A DNA stretch of 64,000 nucleotides, taken from Neocallimastix lanati (nom. inval.) (Eukaryota; Neocallimastigomycota; Neocallimastigomycetes; Neocallimastigales; Neocallimastigaceae). Both the position numbers and the translations under genes were made by a program. The notes under the pieces were generated by a model. That model saw only the letters and a list, made by a program, of their open reading frames with translations. It made no database searches and was not told the DNA's origin. Positions 1 to 12,009 of the stretch are shown here, piece after piece (the stretch's first letter is position 1; each line of letters opens with the position of its first letter). The stretch covers positions 26,218 through 90,217 of the forward strand of contig JACVTC010000249.1 in the NCBI GenBank assembly GCA_016946835.1, written 5' to 3'.

Positions 1-904
1 TTAATTGGTCCTTACTTTTAATATTATTTTCAAATAAGATGCACTTAGTATAAATATCACCAAGCTTTGTAGGGAATTCTTCCATTTTATCTATTTCTTC
101 TTGGAACTTTGGGTGAAGTCCATTATAGAAAAATAAGACTAAAGCTTCTTCGTCCCAAGACAGACCAGTAGTTAACGTTCTAAACTTTTCTATATAATCA
201 TTTATTTTCCCATACGAATGTTTTAATTTTACTAACTGGATTTTAGCCAATTTTTTACTTGCAACATTCGTAAAAGTTTTCTTTATATCACTTAATAATT
301 TCTTTAGTGTTCCTGGATGATTGTTCTCGTTATAGGTAGCAATATACCAATTTCTTGCACCGTCTCTCAAACGAGATTTGACAAAGTTTATTTTTACTTC
401 TTCTGGTAATCCTAAGTTGGGATAAGTTGAGAAAGTATCTTCACATAATTGACAAAATAAATCTGTGTCATTAGTGTTTCCTGAGAAGAATCCAGGTTCA
501 AGTACTTGTTGCAAATTATTAGAATAACTATTTTTCATGATGACATCATTGTCTGCATCACGTCTGGTAGAAATAGAGGCGTTATCATCTTGATTTTGTG
601 GTACAGATTGGCTAGAAGAGGGATCATCATTGGTACTAATTTTTATATCTAATTTTTCATTGAATATTTTAGTTAAATTAGAAAGTTGATTAATAATATT
701 TTTATTATCTCTGTAAAATGTATAAAGTTTTTTCTGTAAGTCCTGGTTATAATTATTAAAATCTTCTTTTAATAAAAAACTATCATTAACAGAAGAAGCC
801 AATTCGGATACGGTAACTTGGGCGTCAGACCTTAATTTATTAACTTCTGACATTGGTGCAATGTCAGGTATTTCACTAGCCCAGACGTTCGTATAGTAAA
901 ACAT
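1..904 (-). CDS. gag: Partial Ty3/gypsy Gag, family A (runs off window start)
   Basis: Read on the minus strand from the ATG at 902-904, the frame stays open to base 1 (about 301 codons). The protein is clearly homologous to the Gag of elements B1 and B2. Shared blocks include MSEVNKLR near the N-terminus, ISTRRDADNDVIM, FCQLCEDTF, SRLRDGARNWY, KINDYIEKFRTLTT and LFFYNGLHPKFQEEI, but many positions differ, so this is a related family and not another copy. These blocks form the retrotransposon Gag capsid-like domain, which assembles the virus-like particle. The Asn-rich tail, frameshift site and pol would lie to the left, outside the window. The 5' LTR lies just upstream (939-1651). Confidence 0.85.
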   Translation of the reverse strand, partial: MFYYTNVWASEIPDIAPMSEVNKLRSDAQVTVSELASSVNDSFLLKEDFNNYNQDLQKKLYTFYRDNKNIINQLSNLTKIFNEKLDIKISTNDDPSSSQSVPQNQDDNASISTRRDADNDVIMKNSYSNNLQQVLEPGFFSGNTNDTDLFCQLCEDTFSTYPNLGLPEEVKINFVKSRLRDGARNWYIATYNENNHPGTLKKLLSDIKKTFTNVASKKLAKIQLVKLKHSYGKINDYIEKFRTLTTGLSWDEEALVLFFYNGLHPKFQEEIDKMEEFPTKLGDIYTKCILFENNIKSKDQL

Positions 905-928
905 ATCAAGGTAGCAACTAAAACTAGG

Positions 929-941
929 GTAAGGTTATTGT
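929..941 (-). other. Self-primer binding site of element A
   Basis: The sense-strand sequence at the LTR/internal junction is ACAATAACCTTAC. It is perfectly complementary over 13 nt to GTAAGGTTATTGT inside the LTR (1203-1215). No tRNA-type TGG site follows the LTR. This is the arrangement of Tf1/sushi elements, where the mRNA 5' end folds back to prime minus-strand DNA. Confidence 0.65.
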
Positions 942-1651
942 TAAGATTTTGATATAATTTATAATTTAAATTTAAATAAAATAATATGTTTTAATAAAAA
1001 TATTCACTAAGTCGATATGTCTATATAGTAATATACTATATAGATATATAATAATAATAATAAATATTTAAATGTTTAGTTTAATGAAAATTTATTTATA
1101 ATAAACTTTGATAATTAGAATTATCAAATTAATTTGATTTTAAATTTATTGATTTTATTTAATAATAAAATATCTATAATATATTACTATTAAGGTAATT
1201 TTACAATAACCTTACAAAGAACATAAAAGATAGATTTTTACATCTTTCTTTTATACTTTGTAAGTTACATAATTAATAATATTTAATTATAAGATAGTAA
1301 TAATATAGTAATATAAATAATAATAAAATATAAGGATAAATTTAATTATATAATTAATTTGAATAATTGAATTTAATATAGATATGTTGTAAACATATAT
1401 AAAAACATAATATAAATAAAATACACGTGACGTCAAATGTATCATTGAAATTAATTATTAATATAAACCTTATTTATTAATATTCTCAGAATTATTAGGC
1501 CTAAGATAACCCTTTAAATATTAAACAAGAATTTATATTAATTATTAATTATTTAAATATATATATTATTTATAATTAAATAAATAATATTTTTAATTAT
1601 TGAAATGTAAATAACTGAAATTGAGATTTCAATTCAGTTATAATTTCAACA
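939..1651 (-). mobile_element. 5' LTR of family A element
   Basis: The 713-bp LTR reads TGTTAAG...TTTCAACA on the plus strand. Its outer end resembles the start of the B LTR (TTCAGTTRTAATTTC block). On the sense (minus) strand a TATAAAAG box (1248-1255) lies about 40 nt upstream of GTAAGGTTATTGT (1203-1215), the likely transcript start. The outer end is set into an F-like LTR (1652-2097), so this element is nested. The matching 3' LTR is outside the window. Confidence 0.75.
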
Positions 1652-2097
1652 ACTGAAATCTTATTGGTTAATAATAATTTAGTAATAATATATATAGTTA
1701 GTAAATAATAATAGTTTAAGGAATGGTTCTTTTATTAATATTAATTTAGTTTATTAATTTAACCTATAAACATGTTTATTAGTATAGTTTAGTGTAGTTT
1801 TATATTTAGTTTACATTAATAATATGAGAGATTTTAGTAATTAATTATATTTTATTGAATGATTTAATTATATTTTAACTAATTAACAATTATTTATATT
1901 GATGATGTATTTTTACTGATGAATGATAATAAATAAATAAACTAAATAAACTAAATATTAAAGTGTGAATATTATTATTGTGTGTATTATTCTATTTAAT
2001 ATTAGAATATATTATTTAGTCAATTATTCCCTACTGTTATCGTCCAAATAAAATAAAATAAATATTGATATTGATGTTTAATAAAAATATCGTATCA
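1652..2097 (+). repeat. F-like LTR fragment, interrupted by element A
   Basis: The right end reads ...ATATCGTATCA. Its reverse complement begins TGATACGATATTTTTATT and continues into a block like the F LTR (a GGGAATWATT segment, then AATAATATATTC). The other terminus is missing because element A sits at 1651, so only the 5' part in LTR sense is present. It is followed by T and the ATTTG that flanks the next three LTRs. Confidence 0.65.
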
Positions 2098-2103
2098 TAT
2101 TTG

Positions 2104-2947
2104 TGTAAAGAATTATAATTATTTTTCAAAATAATTATTATTCTTTATTAAAAAATTAATATTTAAAGTTTATTATTTTATAAAATTTTATGAATAATTT
2201 TATTAACTATGTCACATAGTAATTATTAATTAATGTTATTGTTTTAAAATTTATTTACATTAAATTAAATTATCAATAATTAATATATTAAATTATAATA
2301 ATGTATTATTGTATTAAAATAATGATAAATTCTATTTAATTAAGAAAAATTAAATTGTATTAAAATGATAATGTTATTTAATCAAGAAATAATTAAATTA
2401 TATTATTTCTTGGACTTTTAATTAAGATAATTAAAAGAATTAAGTATTTAATTATACTTGTGATTAAATATTAATAAAATTAATATATAATTAGTTAATA
2501 AGTTTTCTCCCTTATTCGGGTTTTCTTATTAACTAAAGATTGATGTAATTAAACACCAATCGAGATCTATCTAGTTTTTTCTTCTAATCTTTTTCTAGAT
2601 AGAAATAATTTTCCAAGATTAGAAATCAAATTAATATAAATAGGACTCTTGATTCTTCTAAAAATAATCAAGAGTTATTATTATAAGAAATTATAATAAT
2701 TAACACAAATATTTTAAAATTACTTTTAATAAAAAATTTTTATAATAAAATAATTTCTAAAATACTTTTAACCTACTTTTAGTGTTGTTTATTATAATCT
2801 TATAATAAACTCTAAGTTTTTAAATTTTCGTTTTCAATTTTTATATTATATTTTTTAATTTTATCTCAATTAATAATATTTTTTATTATTAATTGTAGAA
2901 AGAATTAATTATTAATATAATTATATATTATTAATTAATTCTTTACA
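2104..2947 (+). repeat. Solo LTR, G-like, flanked by ATTTG
   Basis: Termini are TGTAAAGAATTA...TTAATTCTTTACA, an inverted terminal repeat. It carries the G-type promoter block: CTAGATAGAAA-like segment, TATAAATAGG, then ATCAAGAGTTATTATTATA, where G transcripts are predicted to start. The flanks are ATTTG on both sides (2099-2103 and 2948-2952). Confidence 0.75.
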
Positions 2948-2952
2948 ATTTG

Positions 2953-3828
2953 TGTAATAATTCTATTAAGAACTAACTCAAAATAGAATTATTAACTACA
3001 ACTTAACGACTAATTCATTAAGTTGAGAAAATAAAATAAAATAAATTTTTTTACCTTTAGAGTAGAGTTTATTATAAAATTAATTATAATAATAACACAA
3101 AAAGTAAGAGAAGAATTGTTTGTATAAATTGATTTTAAAAATATGTTTTTGAATAAAATATTTTTATTAATTTATTAAAGTTAAAAATATAAAATTGTTA
3201 CTATTATAACTATGTTTTTTATAATAATAACTCTTGATTTCTCAAAGAGAACTCAAGAGCCTTATTTATATTTTTTATGAAAATAAGGTTAAATAAGAAA
3301 GGGTTTTCTAATCTTAACAAATCTCTTATCTAGGAAAAGATTAGATAGAAAAACCTAGATAAGTTTTCGATCGATATTCTATCCATATCGATCATCGCAT
3401 TAATTAAGTAAAACCGATTACTTCTAAAAAGTAATTGGAAAAAATCTTAATTAACCGATTTTCCAATCTAATGATCGAAAATAAAAGAATAAAATAATAA
3501 AAGATATTTCGACCATATAATTTATCCTTATATTAAAAATATAAAATTAAATAGTTAATAAAATACAGAATACATTATAAAATACAGAATACATTATAAA
3601 ATACAGAATAAAATACAATACAAAATATATTAGTTACAGTAGGGAATTTAACATATTGTGAATATATTATTTAAAATTAATTAAATAAATTTTGTTAAAT
3701 TAATGAATATTTAAAATTAAATTAAATAAATTTAATAAATATTATATGTAATTAAATAAAGTTATAGTTATAATAACTTAACTAAGAAAATATAATTATT
3801 TGTTAGCAAATAATTATAGATTCTTACA
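2953..3828 (-). repeat. Solo LTR, G-like, flanked by ATTTG
   Basis: 876 bp, reading TGTAATAATTCTATTAAG...AGATTCTTACA on the plus strand. It contains the G-type promoter block in minus orientation. TSD ATTTG is exact on both sides (2948-2952 and 3829-3833). It is nearly the inverse of the copy at 8403-9264, sharing the (ACAGAATACATTATAAAAT)n segment near 3565-3610. Confidence 0.85.
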
Positions 3829-3833
3829 ATTTG

Positions 3834-4536
3834 TGTAATAATCATACTAAGTTCATTACTAAATATGATTATTAACTTCAACTTAATGACTAAATCAAGA
3901 GCCCTTTTTATATTTTTTTATTGAATTAAGGTTAAATAAAAAGTTTTTCTAATCTTAAAAATTATCTTATCTAGAAAAAGATTAGAAGAAAAAACTAGAT
4001 AAGTTTTGATCGATATTCTATTCATATCGATCATCGTATATATTAAGTAAAACCAAATATATTATTTTATATTTGGATAAAACCTTAATATATCGATTTT
4101 CTAAATTTTAATTTAGATCATCAAAAATAAATAATAACCGGAATGATCTAAATTATTCTATTTTTCTAAATATTATTTTTAAAATCTAATCTAAACATAT
4201 TAACATAAAACTATCTTTAAAAAATACAGAAACTTATTAATTGTTCTTTTAAATGTACAATGTACAAAATAAATAAAACTAATGTTTACATTAACTTAAT
4301 AATTAAATGAATAACTAAATAAAATTAATAATATTAATAAAAGTATATATAATAATTATTTAAATAAATTTTTAATATTATTTTAGTGTATGAATAATTA
4401 TATTTTTAATAAATTTGATAATAATATTACAATGTATGAATTAATTATAATTTAAATAAATTTATAATTATTATCAATAATTATAAAGACTAAGAAATAG
4501 TAATTATTTATTAATAAATAATTATTATTTCTTACA
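3834..4536 (-). repeat. Solo LTR, G-like, flanked by ATTTG
   Basis: 703 bp, TGTAATAATCATAC...TTATTTCTTACA, with the block of paired arms (CTAGATAAGTTTTGATCGATATTC and its surroundings) seen in other G LTRs. ATTTG flanks it at 3829-3833 and 4537-4541; the right copy overlaps the first TG of the next LTR. Confidence 0.8.
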
Positions 4537-4539
4537 ATT

Positions 4540-5374
4540 TGGTAAAGAACGAACATATAATGGATTATTAATTAGAATTTCAACTTACTTTAGAATCCAT
4601 TATATTATTCTTTACTTAATATTACTTTACTATATTTTCTATACTAAAATATTTTATAAATATAATTTTTTTTTCCATATTTTTATTAAAAGTTTCTAAA
4701 ATATTATCAATAATTCTATATTTTTATTATTAATATCAATATCTATAATTTAACCTTAAATTTTATTATTTTATTAAAGTGTTTATTATCAATATTAATA
4801 TTTTATTTTTATTCAAATATATTATTATATTATTATTATATTGTATCAATATTAAAATTGTATTCTTTTTAGAATTTTATTTTATTTTTAAATTGATTAT
4901 TTAATATTTTTATTCCTTACAAATAAAATCAAATCTTAATTGATTAATAATCAATATTAAATATATTATAGTTTTTAAATTTATTTTATATAAAATATAA
5001 GAATATTATATTAACATTCTTGATTAAAATAACTTTATTATTCTGTAAAATCTTTTTAAATTTTGTTTGTTTCTTTTTGTATATATTAAATAATTTAGTT
5101 TGAATATATGAAAAATAATATAAAATTATATAAACAAAATTTATTAAAATAAAAATACTTATGAATTAGTTAATTTAAATTAATATAAAATTTGAAGTAA
5201 TTAGTAATAGTAAATTATTTTTTTTTTAAAATATGATAATAAAATGTAGAAAGGCTTTACATATTTATTTTTTTCAAAAAGTATAAATAAGTGAAGTTTT
5301 TCAATAATTAAAATGTGGACAGAAAAATATTCAAAATAAATAATAAAATTTCTAATAAAACCCGAACCATAACA
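4540..5374 (+). repeat. Solo D LTR
   Basis: 835 bp, TGGTAAAGAACGAAC...CCGAACCATAACA. It is the reverse complement of the D LTRs at 40531-41373 and 48784 onward. The sense-strand TATAAATAAG box is present at 5283-5292. If the ATTTG-flanked G LTRs are removed, TATT flanks it on both sides, suggesting a 4-bp TSD. The short reading frame at 5201-5386 is LTR sequence, not a gene. Confidence 0.85.
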
Positions 5375-6239
5375 TATTTGATACAATACAGCTAGAAATA
5401 CGCAAGAAAATTAACAAAAGAGAAAATCCTGTTAAGATAAAATAAAGGTTATTAATTCATTCTTTACCAAAAAATGATACAGATTGGAATTCTTAAACAT
5501 AAAATTATTATAAAAGCTTGAATAATATCTAACCTATTCAGCAACAAGCTAATAAATTAAAATTTGAAATTAAAATCATAATAAAAAAAAAAATTTATTT
5601 TAATTAAATTCTAAAACTCGAAATTATACTTTAATTCTATTTTAATTTTTAAAATAATAAAATACTAATGTTAATTAATTTCTCTTTTTAATTAAAAGTA
5701 AATAGTTCGTAAACAATTTTCTCTTTTTTTTTATTATTTTGAATTCTTTGTTTATAATAATTCTTATATTAATTGTTTATTTGTTTATTTTATTGTTTAT
5801 TTTTATAAATATAATTATTCTTAATTGTTTTATTATTAAAAATTGTAAATACTTTAAATTATTGTAAAAATATAAATACTTGTAAATATTTTATAAAATT
5901 AATTTTTCGTTGTTATTAGGAATGTAATAAAAAAAAAACTAATAACCAAATATTATATTAATAAATAATAATAAAAATTAATAAATAATAATAAAAAAAT
6001 AATAAATAATAATAAAAATTAATAAATAATAATAAAAATTAATACTAAACACAAAAGAAATGTATAATTTTGAAAAATTAATAACAATTCAGTGTTAAGC
6101 TAGAATAATAATAACTTAATTATTAATAATAATAAAACAAATTCATTTATATTAAATTTTATATTAAATCAAACTTGATACATCTATTATCACTTTTGAA
6201 GTAATAACTTCAAATTAAGATAATTGAATCGTTTGTCAA
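5375..6239. other. AT-rich stretch, no gene seen
   Basis: No coding frame or RNA gene is recognisable. A short tandem repeat of AATAATAATAAAAATT units lies at about 5945-6045. The start (TATTTGATAC) is the right flank of the D LTR. GTCAA at 6235-6239 is the left TSD of the next LTR. Confidence 0.5.
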
Positions 6240-6934
6240 TGTAATAACACAAAATTAATACTTAACTTTTATAAAAATAACAATAATTGTTAAAAATATT
6301 TCGAGTTTATTAAGAAATTTTATTATATATTATTTTCTAAATAATAACTCTTGATTTTTATTTTATAGAAAAATCAAGGTTATTTATAATTTTTTTGTTC
6401 ATAATCTTAAAAGTTATTCTTTCAGGAAAAAGATTATGAGAAAAAACCTGAAAGATAAAATAAATTAATTATTTATTATTTAATATAATTTAATATTATT
6501 TAATATTGGCAATTAACCAATATTTTATGAAATTATTTATTATGATGTTTTAAGTTTATAATTATTAATTAATTTTATATTAATTTAATATTAATTATAT
6601 TAATATTAAATGTTTTAATATAATTAATCACGTATTATTGTTAATGATAAATCAAATGATTAATTATTTATATTAAATAGAAATTGGTTATTAATTAAAG
6701 ATATTGTTTATATTTCATAATAATTAATTATTAATTAGTTAAAAAATTAATTTTATCAATTAATAATTATTTTTATTTTATTATTTAATAACAATTATTA
6801 AAATTATAGTATATTAAATAATATTAAGTGTTAATTTTATTGTAAAATTATTCAAATCTTAATTAATAATAAAAAAAAATATAATATTTATATTATTTGA
6901 TAAAGTGTGACTAATTAATTAGTCAGCACTTACA
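6240..6934 (-). repeat. Solo LTR, G-like, TSD GTCAA
   Basis: 695 bp, TGTAATAACACAAAATT...GTCAGCACTTACA, with exact 5-bp flanks GTCAA at 6235-6239 and 6935-6939. On the minus strand a TATAAATAACC-like box precedes the AAGAGTTATTA start motif common to G LTRs. It is a divergent, older member of the group. Confidence 0.75.
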
Positions 6935-6940
6935 GTCAAA

Positions 6941-7861
6941 TGTTGAGGTTCGGGACAGAATAATAATAAATATAGAAATAAACACTAAAATAATAAAAAA
7001 AATTAAAAATTAAAATATATCTTTTTTTAAAATATTTTATTTATTTATCTAATAAAAATTATTCAATTAAAAACTAAAAATAATTTTATTTCTTCAATAA
7101 GATTATATTTTTCAAGATTATTTTTCTCAAATACAATTTTCTCATCTATTTATATTTTTTTTTATCGTTAGAAATGGTCAAGCCATTTCTTTAGAATATC
7201 TTAGAGTTTCATGTTTGAATTGTATTTAAATTATAAATTCATAATCTATTCTATTATAATAAATAATTATTATATATTATTAAATTCTAAACTATTTATT
7301 ATTAATTGTAGTAATAATATATTTTAAAAATAATTTTATTACTTTTACAGAACTATTAGTAATAGAGTATTATTTAATTTTATACTATTTTTAAATAAAA
7401 GTATTTTAGATTATTATCTATTATTAATCTTATTATAAATAGGGTGTATTTTGGAAGGAAGTATTACTAATTTTAATGACAAGGATCATGGATTTAAGTA
7501 AAATATTTTTAAATCATTATTAATTATATTAATTTTTATTAATAATAAATAATCTGTATTAGTAATATTTGTAAAATAAAATTTTCTTTAATAATAAAAT
7601 ATTGATAGAATAAATCATATTAATAAAACTAGATATTGATAATAATATTGATATTAATAATATAGTATTAATTTTAATAATAAAGTATTGATATTGATAA
7701 AGAATTTATATTAATAATAATAAATTTAATATTAGTAATAATTTGGCAGTAATAGAACATAAGAAAGTTCCCCAAGTAAGGAAATAAATAATTTAATTTT
7801 AGTGGTTAAGTTATTTTTATGAAAAATAATAAAATTAACATTATTTGTTCATTCCTTAACA
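6941..7861 (-). repeat. Solo LTR, D-like
   Basis: Reads TGTTGAGGTTCGGGACAG...GTTCATTCCTTAACA on the plus strand. The left terminus matches the D LTR (TGTTATGGTTCGGG) and the right one resembles D (TTCTTTACCA). The interior is strongly diverged. Its right end is followed by AAAT and the F-like LTR at 7866. No clean TSD is visible. Confidence 0.6.
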
Positions 7862-7865
7862 AAAT

Positions 7866-8399
7866 TGATACGTATCTTTTATATTTAAAGATGTATCTAA
7901 ATAATTTTATTTGTTTGGACGTTGTCAGAAGGGAATTATTAAAAAAATAATATATTCTAATAAAAATAATAACGCATAATGTATAAATATAAATATATAA
8001 TTTAAATATAAAGATTTGTCTTTATTTATTTATTCTTATTTCTTTATTTATTTTTATTACATTATTCTCAATGTTTACAAAAATATAAAAATACAAGTTA
8101 TATATTTATTGTTATCTTTCTCACTGGCTATCTAATTATACACTTAATAATTAATATTTATTACTCTATAAACTATTATATTTTCTACTAATAAACCTGT
8201 TATTTTGAAGTATCTTTATTATATATTTCCTATATTATAACAAAGAACTCCTCGTTTAATTATTAATGAATTATCAAAATATGTATCTAACTATTTAGTC
8301 TTATTTAATTATCTACCAATCATTATTAATTTTTAATTTATTACTTTAACTAATTTCTAAAACTATTCCTAACAATGTTTTTAGTGTGGTACTGTATCA
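7866..8399 (-). repeat. Solo LTR, F-like
   Basis: Reads TGATACGTATCTTTTAT...TAGTGTGGTACTGTATCA. It shares with the F LTR a GGGAATTATT segment followed by AATAATATATTCTAATA, and the GTGGTNNYGTATCA terminus. AAAT precedes it (7862-7865) and AAA plus the next LTR's T follows it, compatible with a 4-bp TSD. Confidence 0.7.
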
Positions 8400-8402
8400 A
8401 AA

Positions 8403-9264
8403 TGTAAGAATCTATAATTATTTGCTAACAAATAATTATATTTTCTTAGTTAAGTTATTATAACTATAACTTTATTTAATTACATATAATATTTATTAAA
8501 TTTATTTAATTTAATTTTAAATATTCATTAATTTAACAAAATTTATTTAATTAATTTTAAATAATATATTTACAATATGATTAAATTCTCTACTGTAACT
8601 AATGTATTTTGTATTGTATTTTATTCTGTATTTTATAATGTATTCTGTATTTTATTAACTATTTAATTTTATATTTTTAATATAAGGATAAATTATATGA
8701 TTGAAATATCTTTTATTATTTTATTCTTTTATTTTCGATCATTAGATTGGAAAATCGGTTAATTAAGATTTTTTCCAATTACTTTTTAGAAGTAATCGGT
8801 TTTACTTAATTAATGCGATGATCGATATGGATAGAATATCGATCGAAAACTTATCTAGGTTTTTCTATCTAATCTTTTCCTAGATAAGAGATTTGTTAAG
8901 ATTAGAAAACCCTTTCTTATTTAACCTTATTTTCATAAAAAAATATAAATAAGGCTCTTGAGTTCTCTTTGAGAAATCAAGAGTTATTATTATAAAAAAC
9001 ATAGTTATAATAGTAACATTTTTATATTTTTAACTTTAATAAATTAATAAAAATATTTTATTCAAAAACATATTTTTAAGATCAATTTATACAAACAATT
9101 CTTCTCTTACATTTTGTGTTATTATTATAATTAATTTTATAATAAACTCTACATTAAAGGTAAAAAAAAAATTTATTTTATTTTATTTTCTCAACTTAAT
9201 GAATTAGTCGTTAAGTTGTAGTTAATAATTCTATTTTGAGTTAGTTCTTAATAGAATTATTACA
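8403..9264 (+). repeat. Solo LTR, G-like, inverted relative to 2953-3828
   Basis: 862 bp, TGTAAGAATCTATAAT...TTAATAGAATTATTACA. It is almost the reverse complement of the LTR at 2953-3828. On the plus strand TATAAATAAGG lies near 8943 and the transcript-start motif CAAGAGTTATTATTATA near 8978. Flanks are CAAAA on the left and CAAAT on the right, a near TSD. The left copy includes the terminal CA of the F-like LTR that ends at 8399. Confidence 0.8.
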
Positions 9265-9623
9265 CAAATTTTGATAAGAAATTATTAATAACTTACTTTA
9301 GTTTATTAATAACTCTTTATCAAAGTTATAAATTTTAAGATAATTAAAATATATTTTATTATAAAACTTTTTAAAATTGATTTATTAGAAACAATGAAGT
9401 TATTTTAATACATAAATTTTATTTAATTTTTAAATATTAATTTTTATTAAATTTTAAATTTATAATATTAAATAAATACTTTTAAATTTAAATAAGATAA
9501 AATAAGTATTTATTGAACAAGTTTTGATAAACAAAAATGTTAACAAAAATGTTGTTCTTTTAAATAAGAATTATTACATAATTCTATTTTGAGTTAGTTC
9601 TTAATAGAATTATTACACAAATT
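9265..9623. repeat. Broken LTR debris (D-like start, G-like end)
   Basis: From 9272 the sequence TGATAAGAAATT...CTTACTTTAG mimics the start of the D LTR, including short inverted arms around CTTACTTTAG. The last 40 bases before 9618 repeat the end of the 8403-9264 LTR (AGTTCTTAATAGAATTATT, then ACA). I cannot delimit the pieces. AATT at 9620-9623 is the left TSD of element F. Confidence 0.5.
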
Positions 9624-10076
9624 TGATACGATATTTTATTTATGTATCTAAATTAATATTTATTTATGGGCAATGACAATAAGGAATTATGACAAAATAA
9701 TATATTCTAATATTAAATAGAAATAACACATACAATAATACAAAATAAAGTAATAAATATATCTTTTTAATGTACTCTTTATTTATTATTAATTATTAAT
9801 TATTACATCAATTATTATTATTACTCTCTTACATAAATATTATAATTAATTATCTCAAATATACATAATATCTCTTTTTAACTATACTAAAATAAAATAT
9901 AAAAATAGCTATTTATGTGAATTAATTTATCATAAGTATATACTTATAAATAAAAGAATTCTCCGTTTATAAAATTATATATATTATTCTAAAATTATTA
10001 TTGACCAATAATATTTAAGTATTTCTTTAACCTAAAGAATCTACCTAAATACCATTTTTATAGTGGTCACGTATCA
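9624..10076 (-). repeat. 3' LTR of element F
   Basis: 453 bp, TGATACGATATTTTATT...GTGGTCACGTATCA; the heptamer TGATACG / CGTATCA forms the inverted ends. It appears identical to the copy at 12034-12486, pointing to recent insertion. Confidence 0.9.
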
Positions 10077-10089
10077 AGACGCCCCCACT

Positions 10090-10130
10090 TAAATTAGACT
10101 TCGTCCCCTGAAGTCTCTATAACCATATAA

Positions 10131-10172
<42 letters not shown>

Positions 10173-10192
10173 TTATTAAAATTTATTATTGG

Positions 10193-10232
<40 letters not shown>

Positions 10233-10363
10233 ATTAAATTTTTGAATTAATGATTATTATAATTTTTGAAATTCGAAATCTTGAAATTTCGAATTAATTT
10301 AATTTAAATTATTGTTATATATATAATTATTTATTTATTAATACTTCATCATAATTAAATTAT
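10090..10363. other. 3' untranslated part of element F with two T tracts
   Basis: Between the purine tract and the gag stop lie two long T runs (10136-10171 and 10202-10225), which are A tracts on the sense strand. No reading frame is present. Confidence 0.6.
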
Positions 10364-11809
10364 TTATTTATTTTTTTTATTTCTATTATTATTATTTTTA
10401 TTATTATTATTGTTATTGTTATTGTTATTGTTATTATTGTTTTTATTATAATTCATTTCGTTAATATTATTAACATTTTTATTTTCGTTATTTGTATAAT
10501 TATCATTGTTATTAGTATTGTTATTATTAAAACCACTATTATTTCCTACTGAATTTATGTTTCTACTATATCCATTATTGTTTTTATTTATATTATTTCC
10601 AATTATATTATCTTGAGTATTATCTATATTTGAATTAAACGTATTTTCTACACAATTATTATTTAAATTATTGTTGAAATTAATTTCATTTCCAATATTT
10701 ACATCTTTATTTCCTTGCATATTATAATTTATACCATGATTATTGTATATTCTATTTTTTTTTGTATTCATATTCTCATTTAAACTACTGTTATTGTTAT
10801 TGGTACCAAAATTTTTATTTAAATCATAATTACTTTTATTTAGATAATTATTTAAATTATTATAATTATTATTACCAAAATTATTATTTAAATTATAATT
10901 ATTTCTATAAATTTCTCTATTTCCATTATGCTTTTTACCAAAACTAATCATGTTATGATGATTTTCAGCAATATTACTATTTAAATTATAATTTCTACGA
11001 TAATAATTAATATAGTTTTTATTTCTATCATATGAATTAAATTTATAATTATAATTATTATGGTTTCCAGGTATAAAATTTCTTCTTTTATTTATTTCCA
11101 AAATTCCAGTTCTTTCTAATTCCGCTAATTCTTTAAACGAGTGTTTACAATTAATTGCTTTATGACCTAACTCATAGCATCTAAAGCACATAATTTTATT
11201 ATTCTTATTGTTTTTATTGCTATTTAATTTATTCATTTTGCAATTATTATTATTCCATTTTTGATTATTATTCTTATAAATATTATTTAAATTTAAATTT
11301 AATTTCTTTTCAATTCTTTCAACTTTTTCTGCATATTTGATAGCTTCTTTTATATCTTCGATTTCTTCTTCTAATATTCTTAAACAAGGATATATTCTGG
11401 ACCTGATTGAATTAACATAATTATTAACAGTAATTAATTTCTTTATATTACTATCAATATCATTATATTTTCTTAAGTATTTATAATTAAAATTACTAAT
11501 TGATTCATTTGAATTAATTTTTAAATTAATTAAGTTCCAATATTTTACGCTTGATGTTATTTCTAGATATTCTTCTAAGGCTATTTTTATTTCTTTTAAG
11601 CTAGGAACCTGATTATTTTTTTCCTTTAATTCATCAAGAACATACCTAATTTCTTTATTTACACATTCTTTACATAAAATAAATCTTCTTTCTTGTTCTT
11701 TTATATTCCATAATTCAAATAACTCAGTTAATTCTTCTATCCATTCATTAATATCATTATTATAATTTTCTAATAATGGTAACGTATTTAATATCTTAAA
11801 AACATTCAT
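10364..11809 (-). CDS. gag: Gag of element F, Asn-rich, single CCHC zinc knuckle
   Basis: 481 residues. Residues 1-170 align with the E Gag (INEWIEELTELFELWNI against IDSWIEDFKNVMEIYNI; then the EYLEIT and FNYKYL blocks), so this is a Ty3-type capsid domain. A CCHC knuckle, CFRCYELGHKAINC, sits at about residues 207-220 and should bind RNA. The C-terminal half is mostly Asn encoded by AAT/AAC repeats and ends in NNNNRNKKNK. Unlike E, the stop is not preceded by a slippery heptamer and no pol frame follows, so the gene ends the element's coding capacity. The start at 11809 is the first ATG after the short leader. Small plus-strand frames inside it are shadows. Confidence 0.85.
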   Translation of the reverse strand: MNVFKILNTLPLLENYNNDINEWIEELTELFELWNIKEQERRFILCKECVNKEIRYVLDELKEKNNQVPSLKEIKIALEEYLEITSSVKYWNLINLKINSNESISNFNYKYLRKYNDIDSNIKKLITVNNYVNSIRSRIYPCLRILEEEIEDIKEAIKYAEKVERIEKKLNLNLNNIYKNNNQKWNNNNCKMNKLNSNKNNKNNKIMCFRCYELGHKAINCKHSFKELAELERTGILEINKRRNFIPGNHNNYNYKFNSYDRNKNYINYYRRNYNLNSNIAENHHNMISFGKKHNGNREIYRNNYNLNNNFGNNNYNNLNNYLNKSNYDLNKNFGTNNNNSSLNENMNTKKNRIYNNHGINYNMQGNKDVNIGNEINFNNNLNNNCVENTFNSNIDNTQDNIIGNNINKNNNGYSRNINSVGNNSGFNNNNTNNNDNYTNNENKNVNNINEMNYNKNNNNNNNNNNNNNNKNNNNRNKKNK

Positions 11810-12009
11810 CTTTAAAAAATTTTATTTATTCTTATATATTTTTTTATTATAATTTTCTATTTCAATTTAATATTATTATAACTATTACTATTATAATTAT
11901 TAGTAACTAATTTAAACTAATTAAATTCTTTTTATATACATACTAAATAATATTTATTATATAGACGTATTATTTTATTAATATTATTTTCATATTATTT
12001 TGCTATTGT

